Assembly: GCF_016890225.1 (NCBI RefSeq)
Contig: NZ_JAFELM010000028.1
Span: 62,001 to 126,000 of the forward strand
DNA length: 64,000 nucleotides
Direction of reading: 5' to 3'
DNA from: Bacillus suaedaesalsae
Lineage (GTDB): Bacteria > Bacillota > Bacilli > Bacillales > SA4
Part shown: one piece after another, positions 49,418 through 58,058 of the stretch
Position numbering within the stretch: the stretch's first letter is position 1
Layout: each line of letters starts with the position of its first letter
Made by a program: the position numbers and the translations under genes
Notes under the pieces: model-generated
Told to the model about the DNA's origin: nothing
The model's database searches: none
The model's input: the letters and a program-made list of their open reading frames with translations, nothing else

Positions 49418-50437
49418 GTGGAGACTGATCATCATATAAACTTGACTTCAGCAGAAATTGCCCATTTATATACTACTTTTTCTAGCGATAGCATGGCGAT
49501 TCGTGTTCTATCCTACTTTTTAGAAAACACTCAGGATACTGAAATTAAACCTATTCTTGAACAATCATTGTCCATTTCTCTAAAGCACCTTGAACAAATC
49601 TCAAAAATCTTTACAGATGAGAATTATGTAATTCCGATTGGATTTGGAGAGGAAGATGTCAACGTTCAAGCGCCTGCTTTGTTTTACGACACTTTCTATA
49701 TTCATTATGTAAAGCAAATGAGCCGTGTTGGGTTAAACGCTTATAGCTTAGGGTTATCTATTGCCGCTCGCTCAGATGTCCGTATGTTTTATCATGAAGC
49801 ATTGAAGGATGCAACAGAACTTGATGAAAATGTGACAAATGTTGCTCTGCAAAAAGGCTTGTATATTCGAGCACCTTACATAATTGGTCCAAAAGAAACA
49901 GAATTTGTTCATACCTATGACTTTCTTGGTGAACTGATAGGAAAACCACGTCCTTTACTAGGAATGGAAATTGCCCATTTGTACGGTAATCTCCAAACCA
50001 TTTCATTAGGTAAAGCATTGTGTATTGGTTTTAGCCAGGCTGCACGATCTAAGGAAGTGACGAAGTTCTTCATAAAATTAAGAGAATCTGCTGGCAAGCA
50101 TATGGATATGATAACGGACAAAATCAATGGTAGCCATTTAAAACCACCATTGACATGGAATGACACTGTCACAGAATCGATTTTCCCTCCTTTCTCAGAT
50201 AAACTCATGATGTTTCATATTAATGCTGTAATGGCAACTGTTGTAGGGGATTTCGGTGTATCCCTAGGAGCAAGTTTAAGAAAAGATATTAATTCAATGT
50301 ATGGAATTTTAATAACAGAACTTGAACTACATTTATATGAAGGAGCGAAACTCATGATTAAGAATGGATGGATGGAAAAACCACCACAAGCGATGAATCG
50401 TGATGAACTTGCCAATCTTTCAGATAAGACGGATTAA
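49418..50437 (+). CDS. DUF3231 family protein, two repeats
   Basis: The 339-residue protein is built of two homologous halves, starting LTSAEIAHLYTTFSSDSMAI (about 7) and LGMEIAHLYGNLQTISLG (about 180). Each is a helical bundle with conserved His/Glu positions, as in DUF3231 (ferritin-like) proteins often called coat proteins in Bacillus. GTG 49418 follows AGGAGG at eight bases. The two genes after it may be co-expressed. Function unverified; a spore or stress role is inference. Confidence 0.82.
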   Translation: METDHHINLTSAEIAHLYTTFSSDSMAIRVLSYFLENTQDTEIKPILEQSLSISLKHLEQISKIFTDENYVIPIGFGEEDVNVQAPALFYDTFYIHYVKQMSRVGLNAYSLGLSIAARSDVRMFYHEALKDATELDENVTNVALQKGLYIRAPYIIGPKETEFVHTYDFLGELIGKPRPLLGMEIAHLYGNLQTISLGKALCIGFSQAARSKEVTKFFIKLRESAGKHMDMITDKINGSHLKPPLTWNDTVTESIFPPFSDKLMMFHINAVMATVVGDFGVSLGASLRKDINSMYGILITELELHLYEGAKLMIKNGWMEKPPQAMNRDELANLSDKTD

Positions 50438-50490
50438 ACGGAACATTAAGATTGATTTTAAATATAAAAAGGACATTAAGGAGGTATAAC

Positions 50491-50616
50491 ATGAAGAACA
50501 AAGAAAATAAGAAGAACTTAATTCCAACTGAAGAAGTTCCGGCAGTTCCACAATTGAACCTTGAAAATAAAGAAGAAGGAATTAAAACGATGTACAAAAA
50601 AGGTGAAAATAAGTAG
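50491..50616 (+). CDS. Small acidic/basic hypothetical protein
   Basis: The 41-residue protein begins MKNKENKKNLIPTEEVPAVP and ends MYKKGENK; charged and probably unstructured. AAGGAGGTATAAC precedes ATG 50491. Its stop at 50616 is four bases before the next start, so it is coupled to the gene at 50621. No family recognised. Confidence 0.6.
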   Translation: MKNKENKKNLIPTEEVPAVPQLNLENKEEGIKTMYKKGENK

Positions 50617-50620
50617 GGTC

Positions 50621-50983
50621 ATGGACGTTTTAAAACCTGAAATGAAACAATTAATTAATGAAGTAATAGATGGATTACGTTTCACGAAAAACTTTCGTTC
50701 TGCAACTGCTGAAGAGTGGTATATTTTCTTGCCTCATTATGAAGATCCACGTACAGGTGGCGCCGCGGGGAAAGCCCTTATTCATTACAATTTATTCGGC
50801 AATCGTGATGTGATGATCAATACAACGGTTATATTAGATGATCCAAAGTTACATCGTTCAGATCTTCATCCACTCGTTTATGCAGTTGCCGATGAAATTG
50901 TGAACCGATTAGTGGGCTATGCCGATACCATCCTATCAGTCCACGCGGGTGAAAACACGTATGACGCGGAGTATAAGCAGTAA
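50621..50983 (+). CDS. Hypothetical soluble protein
   Basis: The 120-residue protein includes ATAEEWYIFLPHYEDPRTGG, HYNLFGNRDVMINTTVIL and a final helix (HPLVYAVADEIVNRLVGYAD). Predicted alpha/beta with no catalytic motif. ATG 50621 is preceded by AGTAGGGTC (weak). The region above this start belongs to the small upstream gene in another frame. Function unknown. Confidence 0.6.
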   Translation: MDVLKPEMKQLINEVIDGLRFTKNFRSATAEEWYIFLPHYEDPRTGGAAGKALIHYNLFGNRDVMINTTVILDDPKLHRSDLHPLVYAVADEIVNRLVGYADTILSVHAGENTYDAEYKQ

Positions 50984-51018
50984 AAACCAGTGGTATTGTA
51001 CCCGCTGGTTTTTACTTT
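50982..51018. terminator. Terminator between convergent genes
   Basis: AAAAACCAG with extra GG pairs to CC and CTGGTTTTT around a short loop, flanked by T-rich sequence. It serves the plus gene at 50621 and the minus MaoC gene. Confidence 0.75.
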
Positions 51019-51045
51019 TAGTTTACATAATAATATTATTGTCGC

Positions 51046-51450
51046 TTAGAGTAATTGATACACAACTTCCCCTTTGATTACATCTTTGCCATGTTGATTT
51101 TGAGCTGCAACTTTGAAGGTGTAATGATGTCCATCTCTTTCTTTTAGCACGGCTTTTAATGTAACAACATCTTCTAAGAACACCATTCCTTTAAACCGAA
51201 TCGTATAGTCCTTGAGAAAACCTTCGTCATAAAATGGCGTGAACAGTTTTGCTAGGTTTCCCATCGTCCACATTCCATGTGCAATAATTCCTGGAAGACC
51301 TAGCTTCTTCGCTTCTTCCTCAATTGTATGAATCGGATTATAGTCACCTGATGCTCCTGCATATTTGATTAGATCGATTCGAGAAACAGGGGTTAATTGT
51401 ACTGTCTGCAATTCTTCTCCAACTTGCAAATCCTTTAACTTCTTTATCAT
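51046..51450 (-). CDS. MaoC family hydratase, active subunit
   Basis: The 134-residue hotdog-fold protein has the hydratase 2 motif GASGDYNPIHT (Asp and His, about 34-43) and IIAHGMWTMG. It should hydrate enoyl-CoA/ACP or dehydrate 3-hydroxyacyl thioesters. ATG 51450 overlaps the preceding stop by ATGA, so it is translated together with the partner gene. The two plus the FabG-type reductase upstream form a fatty-acyl processing operon. Confidence 0.85.
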   Translation of the reverse strand: MIKKLKDLQVGEELQTVQLTPVSRIDLIKYAGASGDYNPIHTIEEEAKKLGLPGIIAHGMWTMGNLAKLFTPFYDEGFLKDYTIRFKGMVFLEDVVTLKAVLKERDGHHYTFKVAAQNQHGKDVIKGEVVYQLL

Positions 51451-51896
51451 GCTTGGGTCAACCTCCTAACCTCTTCAGTAATGATGATCAATCCCTTTGA
51501 TGAAAAGAGCGTCTTCCCTTGTTCATCTTCACCATTGCTTGCAAGTAACAGGAATCCAAGACGACCTTGACTTCCAGTTTTATCATAATAATCTAGTATT
51601 TCTGAGTAACAGTAAATGTCCTCACCGATGAGTAGTGGACGCTCATAATGAAAGGTTTGTTCACCATGAATAAGACCGTCTATTGTCAGCTGAAAGCCAT
51701 CAATCGTACCATAATCAAACACGCGTGGAAAGGTAGGTGGTGCAATATTTTGACCATAACGGGACTCAGCGCCAAACTGTTCGTCTACATAAATCGGATG
51801 ATTGTCACCAATTGCATCGGCAAACTTTTTGACAGCTCCTCGTTCCACTGTATTTTTGACTCGTTTCGATTTTACTCCAATTAAACTAGTGAACAT
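51447..51896 (-). CDS. MaoC N-terminal-type dehydratase subunit
   Basis: The 149-residue FAS1-like/MaoC_dehydrat_N hotdog protein has KKFADAIGDNHPIYVDE and PPTFPRVFDYG, in which the catalytic His of the active MaoC is replaced by Tyr (NHPIY). It should pair with the adjacent MaoC to form a dimer with one active site. ATG 51896 follows GAGGTGATATCA; longer starts are less likely. It overlaps the next gene by four bases. Confidence 0.82.
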   Translation of the reverse strand: MFTSLIGVKSKRVKNTVERGAVKKFADAIGDNHPIYVDEQFGAESRYGQNIAPPTFPRVFDYGTIDGFQLTIDGLIHGEQTFHYERPLLIGEDIYCYSEILDYYDKTGSQGRLGFLLLASNGEDEQGKTLFSSKGLIIITEEVRRLTQA

Positions 51897-52029
51897 TGAT
51901 ATCACCTCAGTCTTATTTTGGCAATGATGCATTTATGTATGATTTTGAAGCATATTTCCTAAAAATGAAGCATATCTACTTTATTTTGGTACTTATATCC
52001 AAAAAACGACGTATAAACAAACACACAGC

Positions 52030-52794
52030 TTAATTCTTCGGTCCACCCGCTACATACAACACTTGACCACTAACAAATCCTGACCTCTCATCAGCAAAAA
52101 ACGCAACTGCGTTTGCAATATCTTCCGGTTTCCCGCTTCTTCTTACTGGGATTTGACTCACACTAGCCTCAATAAGTTGGACGAATGTAATTCCAAGTCT
52201 CTTTGCTGTTGTCATCGTCATATCAGTTTCTATGAAGCCTGGCGCAACCGAGTTTACCGTGATTCCATATCTTCCGAGTTCAATAGATAACGTTTTCGTA
52301 AATCCCTGTAAACCCGCTTTCGCAGCAGCATAGTTTGCTTGCCCACGATTACCTAGAGATGAGGTTGAAGAAATGTTGATCATCCGACCATATCTTTGTT
52401 CAACCATATATTTCTGCGCAGCACGTGCCATGTTAAATGAGCCCTTTAAGTGGACGTCCATGACTAAATCCCAATCCGAATCTGTCATTTTAAACAACAA
52501 ATTATCACGAATGACTCCAGCATTATTCACTAAAATATCGAGCGATCCAAAAGTTGTATGTACTTCTTTTACAGCATTTTCTACTTCCTCACTTTTCGTT
52601 ACGTCGACAACCTTCGGAAATACCTCATACCCCAATTCACGGAATTCACTTACCGTTTCTATTAATGCTTCCTCATTTATATCGAATAGGGCAATTTTCG
52701 CTCCTTCTTTTGCAAATCGTTCACTAATTGATTTGCCAATCCCGCGACTTCCTCCCGTAACTAATGCGACTCTGCCTTTGAACTGATTCGACAT
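52030..52794 (-). CDS. FabG-type 3-oxoacyl-ACP/CoA reductase
   Basis: The 254-residue SDR enzyme has TGGSRGIG (about 14-21), NNAG (about 91-94), the Ser in ISSTSSLGNRG and YAAAKAG (Tyr-x-x-x-Lys), and the FabG-like AVAFFADERSGFVSGQVLYV end. It reduces 3-oxoacyl thioesters with NAD(P)H. It lies about 130 bp upstream of the two MaoC genes, which would dehydrate its product; a dedicated three-step acyl pathway is likely. AATGAGGAGGTAC precedes the ATG. Confidence 0.85.
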   Translation of the reverse strand: MSNQFKGRVALVTGGSRGIGKSISERFAKEGAKIALFDINEEALIETVSEFRELGYEVFPKVVDVTKSEEVENAVKEVHTTFGSLDILVNNAGVIRDNLLFKMTDSDWDLVMDVHLKGSFNMARAAQKYMVEQRYGRMINISSTSSLGNRGQANYAAAKAGLQGFTKTLSIELGRYGITVNSVAPGFIETDMTMTTAKRLGITFVQLIEASVSQIPVRRSGKPEDIANAVAFFADERSGFVSGQVLYVAGGPKN

Positions 52795-52949
52795 GTTCGT
52801 ACCTCCTCATTTCTTTAGATCAATTCTCAACTAGGGGTTTGCTATAACATTGCTAGCATTATGCTAACTCTTATTTCACCTTTGTTTTATAACGATTGTA
52901 TAGACTTGTATATTGTAAATACAACTTCCTTATCTCCTCACTTCAACAA

Positions 52950-52986
52950 AAAGTGCAGAAATCCTCCTGCGATTTCTGCACCTTTG
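52950..52986 (-). terminator. Terminator of the sigma/anti-sigma operon
   Basis: GTGCAGAAATC (52953-52963) pairs perfectly with GATTTCTGCAC (52971-52981); an A-rich run on the left gives T on the minus strand. Confidence 0.8.
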
Positions 52987-52996
52987 TTATGTCTCA

Positions 52997-53743
52997 TTAT
53001 TTATATATGTTTGAAAAATAGTGAAAAGAATCAATATTAATTAATGAAGTTGTTTGTATTTCTGTTAAATAACTGGATCTAAGAAGACCTAACTTCTCAT
53101 ACACTCGGTAAATTTTGAACTCAAATTGAAAGAAGGACAAGTCGGATTCAACACCGTCTCGAGGGTAATTTAGTTCTTCATTAATTTGTATTCTCACCCA
53201 CTGATCTATTTTCATAAGTTCATTACTTCTACTCATATAAGACTTCCTTAAGTAATATAAACTTTCCTTCAATTCCGGTTTATACATGTTCAGCGTTTCA
53301 GGGATTCGCATTGACCCAATTTCTTTTGACACTTCTAACGAATTTTTTGCTGCCTTAACTTTAAGTTTGTTAATCTCATCAATCGTATAATCCTTACTAT
53401 TAATCTTTTCTATGAGTTCTTTTTCCACTCTAACTTGTGATTTCAATGTAGAGACAATTTCAGAATGAAGCTTTAATAATTCTACTTGTTGTGATTTTTC
53501 ATTATAGCCAGATGTTTGAGAGTTGAGGATAGATGAGCCAATGACAAAAAGTAGAAATAATGCTGCTATACTTGCAAAAACAGTTTTCACATTCCACTTT
53601 TTTTGTACGTAACGTACCTGCTGATTCGTGTTCTCATTCGAGATATCTTTCAATATTTTCCCTTTCAGCTTCTGGTTCATTTGGATATCTTTTAAGACAG
53701 TATCGTCCATGCTTTCTTTTAAACGATGTAAATGCTTATCCAT
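52997..53743 (-). CDS. Membrane-anchored anti-sigma-type protein
   Basis: The 248-residue protein has a cytoplasmic N-terminus (about 1-52), one membrane helix (TVFASIAALFLLFVIGSSIL, about 54-73) and an extracytoplasmic helical domain of about 170 residues. This topology and its position one base after an ECF sigma gene make it an anti-sigma factor. The cytoplasmic part lacks a ZAS Zn motif (HxxxCxxC). The extracellular part may sense an envelope signal. It is the last gene of the operon. Confidence 0.75.
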   Translation of the reverse strand: MDKHLHRLKESMDDTVLKDIQMNQKLKGKILKDISNENTNQQVRYVQKKWNVKTVFASIAALFLLFVIGSSILNSQTSGYNEKSQQVELLKLHSEIVSTLKSQVRVEKELIEKINSKDYTIDEINKLKVKAAKNSLEVSKEIGSMRIPETLNMYKPELKESLYYLRKSYMSRSNELMKIDQWVRIQINEELNYPRDGVESDLSFFQFEFKIYRVYEKLGLLRSSYLTEIQTTSLINIDSFHYFSNIYK

Positions 53744-54307
53744 TCAATCAAGCCTTTCCTTTGAATAGTGAAGTTTTAGCTTTTCTCTTGCTCTCCTCAA
53801 CCTTGTACGAATCGTATCTTCATTTAGTTGTAATATGTCCTTTATTTCATGAACGGAGTAATCTTCATAATAGTGTAAAATAATAACTTCACGATACTTG
53901 ATTGGCAGCTGCAACACGGCATTTGCAAGATTTCTTTTTTCATACGTATCTAACACATAATCTAGTACACTAGTTATAGATGTACTTTCGATGTCCAACC
54001 TTTCAAACGTAAAAAGCCTTCGGTATGACCAGCTCCGCAAATAATCTTTACATAAATTCGCTGTAATGGTGTAAATCCATGTTTTAATAGATGCATCGCC
54101 TCTAAATTGATCAATATGTTTATAACAACGAAGAAACACTTCTTGCGTGATATCTTCAGAAATCTTTTCATCTTTCACATACGTAAACGCTAGTCTCATA
54201 ACCTTTGTTCCCATTGCATCAATCAACTCAGAAAAAACTTCTTCTTTTTTGAGTTCGGATAAATCCAAAGGAACGGTATAACGATTTTCTATTTTGTTCG
54301 GATTCAT
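53744..54307 (-). CDS. ECF-type RNA polymerase sigma factor
   Basis: The 187-residue sigma-70 family member has region 2 (MRLAFTYVKDEKISEDITQEVFLRCY in part, about 37-62, then TWIYTITANLCKDYLR) and region 4 (LPIKYREVIILHYYEDYS then ILQLNEDTIRTRLRRAREKL). It has no region 1.1 or 3, as in ECF sigmas. Its stop abuts the anti-sigma start (TGAATG). AGGGGGAAG precedes the ATG. It lies downstream of ABC permease genes on the same strand, so the transporter may be part of its regulon or signalling unit. Confidence 0.88.
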   Translation of the reverse strand: MNPNKIENRYTVPLDLSELKKEEVFSELIDAMGTKVMRLAFTYVKDEKISEDITQEVFLRCYKHIDQFRGDASIKTWIYTITANLCKDYLRSWSYRRLFTFERLDIESTSITSVLDYVLDTYEKRNLANAVLQLPIKYREVIILHYYEDYSVHEIKDILQLNEDTIRTRLRRAREKLKLHYSKERLD

Positions 54308-54327
54308 TTTCTTCCCCCTAGAAGAAA

Positions 54328-55350
54328 TTAACGAGAATGTAAAAACGCAAACGGGTTTGTGCTAGCTTGTTGCTGACTGTTACATTCTAACTTTACTTCT
54401 GATACACTACTATCCTTCCTCACCCATTGTCGATTGTACGTATCTGTGATATAACTTTGAATAGTATTTGTCATCATATTAAATGACAGAACCGTAATAG
54501 AATAAAAGATTAATGGAATATAAATCATCCATGGTGTTATAAATAAATCTCTAAAATGCTTCCCAATGTCTCCTGCCCATTCATTGGTTGTTGAATACTC
54601 CTTTGTCACTCCATCAAATATTTCGACACTTACACTACCGCCTAAGAAAACCGATAAAAATCCTAAGTGAATAATAAGCATCAATACTTCTACCGTACGC
54701 TGAGAGTATTGCAAAATGAGCCTTGGAAACATAAACGGAATAATATGTTTTTTAAATAAACTAAATCGACTTGCTCCGAGCGTTTTAGAAGCTAATATAT
54801 ATTCTTCTTGCATAACTTTTTGAATGTCTTTCACCAGCAGTAACACAAGTGGTGGAATCCCAATAAAGATTAAGACGACTAATTGTATTTGAATAAGTCT
54901 TAAGATTGCCTCTAAACTGCTATCCACCGAGTACATAAATCCCAGAGACATAAAGGCAACAATGGTTGCAGGTACATATAGCTGTGACTCGACGATCCCT
55001 TCAAAAAATTCCTTTAAGAATTTCGGAAAACTGAAGTAAAAGAGCGAGATGATAAACGCAATGATTACTTGTAACAAACCTATTATTAAGCCTGTCAAAA
55101 TTGTATACTTCGCTCCTTGAATAATCTTTGCTACTATGGGTGTACCTGCACGATCCGTTCCAAAAGGTGGATACTGACTCGGTGTAAATGGTGTCGATAC
55201 AATGACTTCTCCATTTTCATCATAGATTGTTTCCAACTCCCATTCAACATTACCATAAAATGGTTCAAACAGAAAACTTACTAACAATATCCCTACAATG
55301 AAAGTAAACGATAAGACAAACTTCCAATCTCTAAAAATATATCGAATCAT
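54328..55350 (-). CDS. OppC-like ABC transporter permease
   Basis: The 340-residue permease has an N-terminal helix, an extracellular loop with PPFGTDRAGTPI typical of OppC/DppC, and five C-terminal helices bearing the EAA-type loop EYILASKTLGASRFSLFKKH. It normally forms a heterodimer with an OppB-type partner, here encoded directly upstream. No ATPase or peptide-binding protein gene is adjacent. ATG 55350 follows AGAGGAAGAG and overlaps the partner by a few bases. Confidence 0.8.
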   Translation of the reverse strand: MIRYIFRDWKFVLSFTFIVGILLVSFLFEPFYGNVEWELETIYDENGEVIVSTPFTPSQYPPFGTDRAGTPIVAKIIQGAKYTILTGLIIGLLQVIIAFIISLFYFSFPKFLKEFFEGIVESQLYVPATIVAFMSLGFMYSVDSSLEAILRLIQIQLVVLIFIGIPPLVLLLVKDIQKVMQEEYILASKTLGASRFSLFKKHIIPFMFPRLILQYSQRTVEVLMLIIHLGFLSVFLGGSVSVEIFDGVTKEYSTTNEWAGDIGKHFRDLFITPWMIYIPLIFYSITVLSFNMMTNTIQSYITDTYNRQWVRKDSSVSEVKLECNSQQQASTNPFAFLHSR

Positions 55351-55351
55351 G

Positions 55352-56215
55352 TTATACACTCTTCCTCTCACCTATAAACGATAAGACAAGCTTTTCCGTT
55401 ACGGTAAAATATATGAAAAATGGCATGAAGATAATTGTCGTGGTTATAATAAATTCTGCTCCTCTTGCAATAAGTAAAAATTGAAGTGCTCCGTACATAT
55501 TAAATAGATACTCGATTATTAAGAGATTCGAAAGCATAAACGAAAAGATAAGCTTTGACCGATAAAACAAGCTATATAGTACATTTCTGAAGATGTGTAC
55601 AAACATAATTCGAAAATCACTCAAACCTATTGTTCTAGCTAGTTCAACATAACGTTTTGTCTCTTCTTCCTTTATAAAGAATAGCGTACTTTTGAATAAG
55701 AGAATAATAGGAATAATACTTAAACAAATAACAGGCAACAGATAAATATCATTTTGATATACGGCAATTTCAGCTAATAGAATATTTGTCTTTTTGAAAA
55801 ACAAGATGATGCCTAATTGTAGGCTCACAATAATGAACACATCTGGTAGTGACTCCAACAAATGAGTGAAGGAATACACGAATTTCCTTAGTTTTTTAGG
55901 CAACAAATGAACGAAAACTAAAAAGATATACGTTACGACAATTCCGATCACGAGTGAAATCGCAAATACTTTCATTGAATAAAAATACCGTTCCCACAAT
56001 ATCGGGAATAATGGATACGTCTTCTGATCCATACCAGTTCCCATATAAAACTCCCAGCTGTAAGGAACAAACAGTTCTTTTACATTCACAATAGCCAATT
56101 GAAAAAACTGAATGAAATGTAAAAAACCCTTTTCACCAAGGAACAAACCAGGCGTCGCACTAATGAGAACAAACCCAATTATGATATAAATGAAGTTTCT
56201 TACAATTCTCATCAT
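55352..56215 (-). CDS. OppB-like ABC transporter permease
   Basis: The 287-residue permease has one N-terminal helix, a loop and five more helices, with the cytoplasmic EAA-type motif RYVELARTIGLSDFRIMFVH. It is a short member of the OppB/DppB class. ATG 56215 overlaps the stop of the lipoprotein gene (ATGA) and follows AAGGGAAGG. Being coupled both ways shows co-expression of lipoprotein, both permeases and probably the sigma genes. ATPase subunits must come from elsewhere or the complex has another role. Confidence 0.78.
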   Translation of the reverse strand: MMRIVRNFIYIIIGFVLISATPGLFLGEKGFLHFIQFFQLAIVNVKELFVPYSWEFYMGTGMDQKTYPLFPILWERYFYSMKVFAISLVIGIVVTYIFLVFVHLLPKKLRKFVYSFTHLLESLPDVFIIVSLQLGIILFFKKTNILLAEIAVYQNDIYLLPVICLSIIPIILLFKSTLFFIKEEETKRYVELARTIGLSDFRIMFVHIFRNVLYSLFYRSKLIFSFMLSNLLIIEYLFNMYGALQFLLIARGAEFIITTTIIFMPFFIYFTVTEKLVLSFIGERKSV

Positions 56216-56727
56216 TTGCAATCCTTCCCTTGGCATGCGTTGTATAACACTTCTTGTACGCCGCCTTTTTGGTCCCAGATTTCCTCCGCTACTTTACTTA
56301 ATAAAGCGTACGCTTCAACTGTAGTGTAAGTTTCTCCATCTACTTCGTATTCAACAAGTGTTCCCTGTAAGTTTTCACCGTGTTTCCCATATTTCTTCAT
56401 TAATTCTTCAGTTTGTCTTCGGGGATCTAATCTAATGATTAATTGCCCCTCTTTACTGTTATCTCGATAAAACATTGCTTTAAAATATCCCCGTGGTTGA
56501 ACCTTTACTTCTCGTTCAAATTCTTCTCCCTCTATTAATAGAGTAAGAATCGTTCCAGCTTCTAAATTACTTTCACCATTGATATACACTCTTTGTAGTT
56601 CTGAATGATATTGAGAGTCACCAGATATTTGGACGTTTATCTTTTCCTTTGGCATTACCATTTTTGTATTACAACCGACGATTAGAATCATGAATAAAGA
56701 GATAAATACATAACTTGATAGTTTCAT
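56212..56727 (-). CDS. Lipoprotein, twin copy 2
   Basis: The 171-residue protein has a lipoprotein signal (LFMILIVGC, Cys19) and a beta-rich domain NVQISGDSQYHSELQRVYI. Conserved segments shared with the upstream twin are GESNLEAGTILTLLIEGEEF, RGYFKAMFYRDN and KYGKHGENLQGTLVEYE. The C-terminus ends ACQGKDCK with a Cys pair absent in the twin. It overlaps the OppB-like gene. It does not look like a peptide-binding protein. Confidence 0.72.
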   Translation of the reverse strand: MKLSSYVFISLFMILIVGCNTKMVMPKEKINVQISGDSQYHSELQRVYINGESNLEAGTILTLLIEGEEFEREVKVQPRGYFKAMFYRDNSKEGQLIIRLDPRRQTEELMKKYGKHGENLQGTLVEYEVDGETYTTVEAYALLSKVAEEIWDQKGGVQEVLYNACQGKDCK

Positions 56728-56754
56728 AATCTGCCTCCTTTTTATTTTTAGACC

Positions 56755-57261
56755 CTATTTCTTGTCACTGAATAATATTTCATAAGGATCTCCTCTTTGA
56801 TCCCAAAAGTTCGTTTGCTCTACACTTAGCCATGCATAGGACTCAATTGTTTTATATGTTTCACCATTGTCTTCGTACTCAATACTTATCCCTTGTAAAT
56901 ATTCACCATGTTCTCCGTAAATATCTTTAATCTCTTTGCTTTGTTTTTGAGGATCTAGTTGTAAAACTAACTGTGCCTGTTTCTTATTATCTCGAGGAAA
57001 TATCGTCCTAAAGTATCCTTTCGGCAAAACCTCGATATCCTTTTCAAATTCTTCACCTTCTATTTTTAGAGTAAGAATCGTACCAGGTTCTAAATTACTT
57101 TCACCTCGGATAAACACTTTTCCTTGAACAATCATATACCCGACATCACCAGATATCCGCACGTTCACCATTTCCTTTTTTTCACTTTTACCTAAATTTG
57201 CACACCCTACTAACAAACTACCTATGATCACCATTGCTATTACGAAGTTTATTAATCTCAT
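56755..57261 (-). CDS. Lipoprotein, twin copy 1
   Basis: The 168-residue protein has a lipobox LLVGC (Cys20) and the same domain as the next gene: NVRISGDVGYMI, GESNLEPGTILTLKIEGEEF, KGYFRTIFPRDNKK and YGEHGEYLQGISIEYE. The two are about half identical by eye and are separated by 27 bp, so they arose by tandem duplication. AGGGGGAGC precedes the ATG. It is the first gene of the transporter-sigma operon. Confidence 0.72.
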   Translation of the reverse strand: MRLINFVIAMVIIGSLLVGCANLGKSEKKEMVNVRISGDVGYMIVQGKVFIRGESNLEPGTILTLKIEGEEFEKDIEVLPKGYFRTIFPRDNKKQAQLVLQLDPQKQSKEIKDIYGEHGEYLQGISIEYEDNGETYKTIESYAWLSVEQTNFWDQRGDPYEILFSDKK

Positions 57262-57425
57262 AGATGCTCCCCCTAATTTCTATCCCTTTTTTCTTTTGAC
57301 GTAAGAGCCATAAATAATTGTTCAAAATAATATAAATAATTTTAAAATGTTCCTTGGGGTGGGCAGTGAGCTTCCGTATTAGTCAAACACATTCGACTAC
57401 AATGAACTATTCTTTAAAATCAACA

Positions 57426-57482
57426 TAGAAAAAAGCCTATACATACAAGTTGGAAAACTGTACGTATAAGCTTTTTTTATTA
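57426..57482. terminator. Long hairpin with T-tract
   Basis: AAAAAGCCTATACATACA pairs with TGTACGTATAAGCTTTTT with few mismatches and is followed by TTTATT. It stands between the lipoprotein operon and the repeat element and has no gene immediately upstream on the plus strand. Confidence 0.6.
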
Positions 57483-57486
57483 TTTA

Positions 57487-57667
57487 GGCTCTGTTAAAGA
57501 ATAATGTTGATTTCCGTAGAAGGCACTCCCTTTCATTGGTGCTACGGGTGCCTCCTCGTCGCTATGCTCCTGTGGGGTCTCACCTGTCCCGCTTCTCCCG
57601 CAGGAGTCTCGCACCTTCCACTACAATCAACATATAACTAATATCAACAATGTACTTTAACAGAGCC
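57487..57667. repeat. Interspersed GC-rich element, copy C
   Basis: Perfect 13-bp terminal inverted repeats, GGCTCTGTTAAAG (57487-57499) and CTTTAACAGAGCC (57655-57667), enclose GATTTCCGTAGAAGG, GGGTGCCTCCTCGTCGCT, GTGGGGTCTCACCTGTCCC, TTCTCCCGCAGGAGTC and CCACTACAATCAACA. The core matches copies A and B, while the ends differ. The element is 181 bp and has no ORF. It is a MITE-like sequence. Confidence 0.8.
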
Positions 57668-57823
57668 ATTCTTTATGTAATTGATGCCATTCTCTTAAAG
57701 AAAGGAAAACCTGCTCGATATCATCTCCCCCAAAAAGTCCTATTTTCTATTATTTTCTCTAAAAAGCAAAAAACCCCTTTTTAAACCAGTACAAAAATCG
57801 AGCTTGCACTGGTTGCAAGGAGT

Positions 57824-58000
57824 TTATTTTTTATAGTGATCTAGAAATTGATTATGATGTTTATAAAACTGAGCATCTCCCAAGTCCTTAGAATCTGTTA
57901 GTCGATCCGCCTTAGAGTACTTGAATCGTTTCTTCTTTACGTCATGTAAAAAGGCAATCGAAATGATGAACAGTAGGATACTACCTATAAAAAACCACAT
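57824..58000 (-). CDS. Small single-helix membrane protein
   Basis: The 58-residue protein begins MWFFIGSILLFIISIAFLH, one membrane helix, then a basic tail with KKKRFKYSKADRL and NQFLDHYKK. GGAGGTGTGCTT precedes ATG 58000. No family recognised. It lies alone between the repeat element and the PfpI-like gene. Confidence 0.6.
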   Translation of the reverse strand: MWFFIGSILLFIISIAFLHDVKKKRFKYSKADRLTDSKDLGDAQFYKHHNQFLDHYKK

Positions 58001-58058
58001 AAGCACACCTCCAGTTCGAGCATGTGTAACTAACTTACGTTTTGGAAATACTAAAGTT

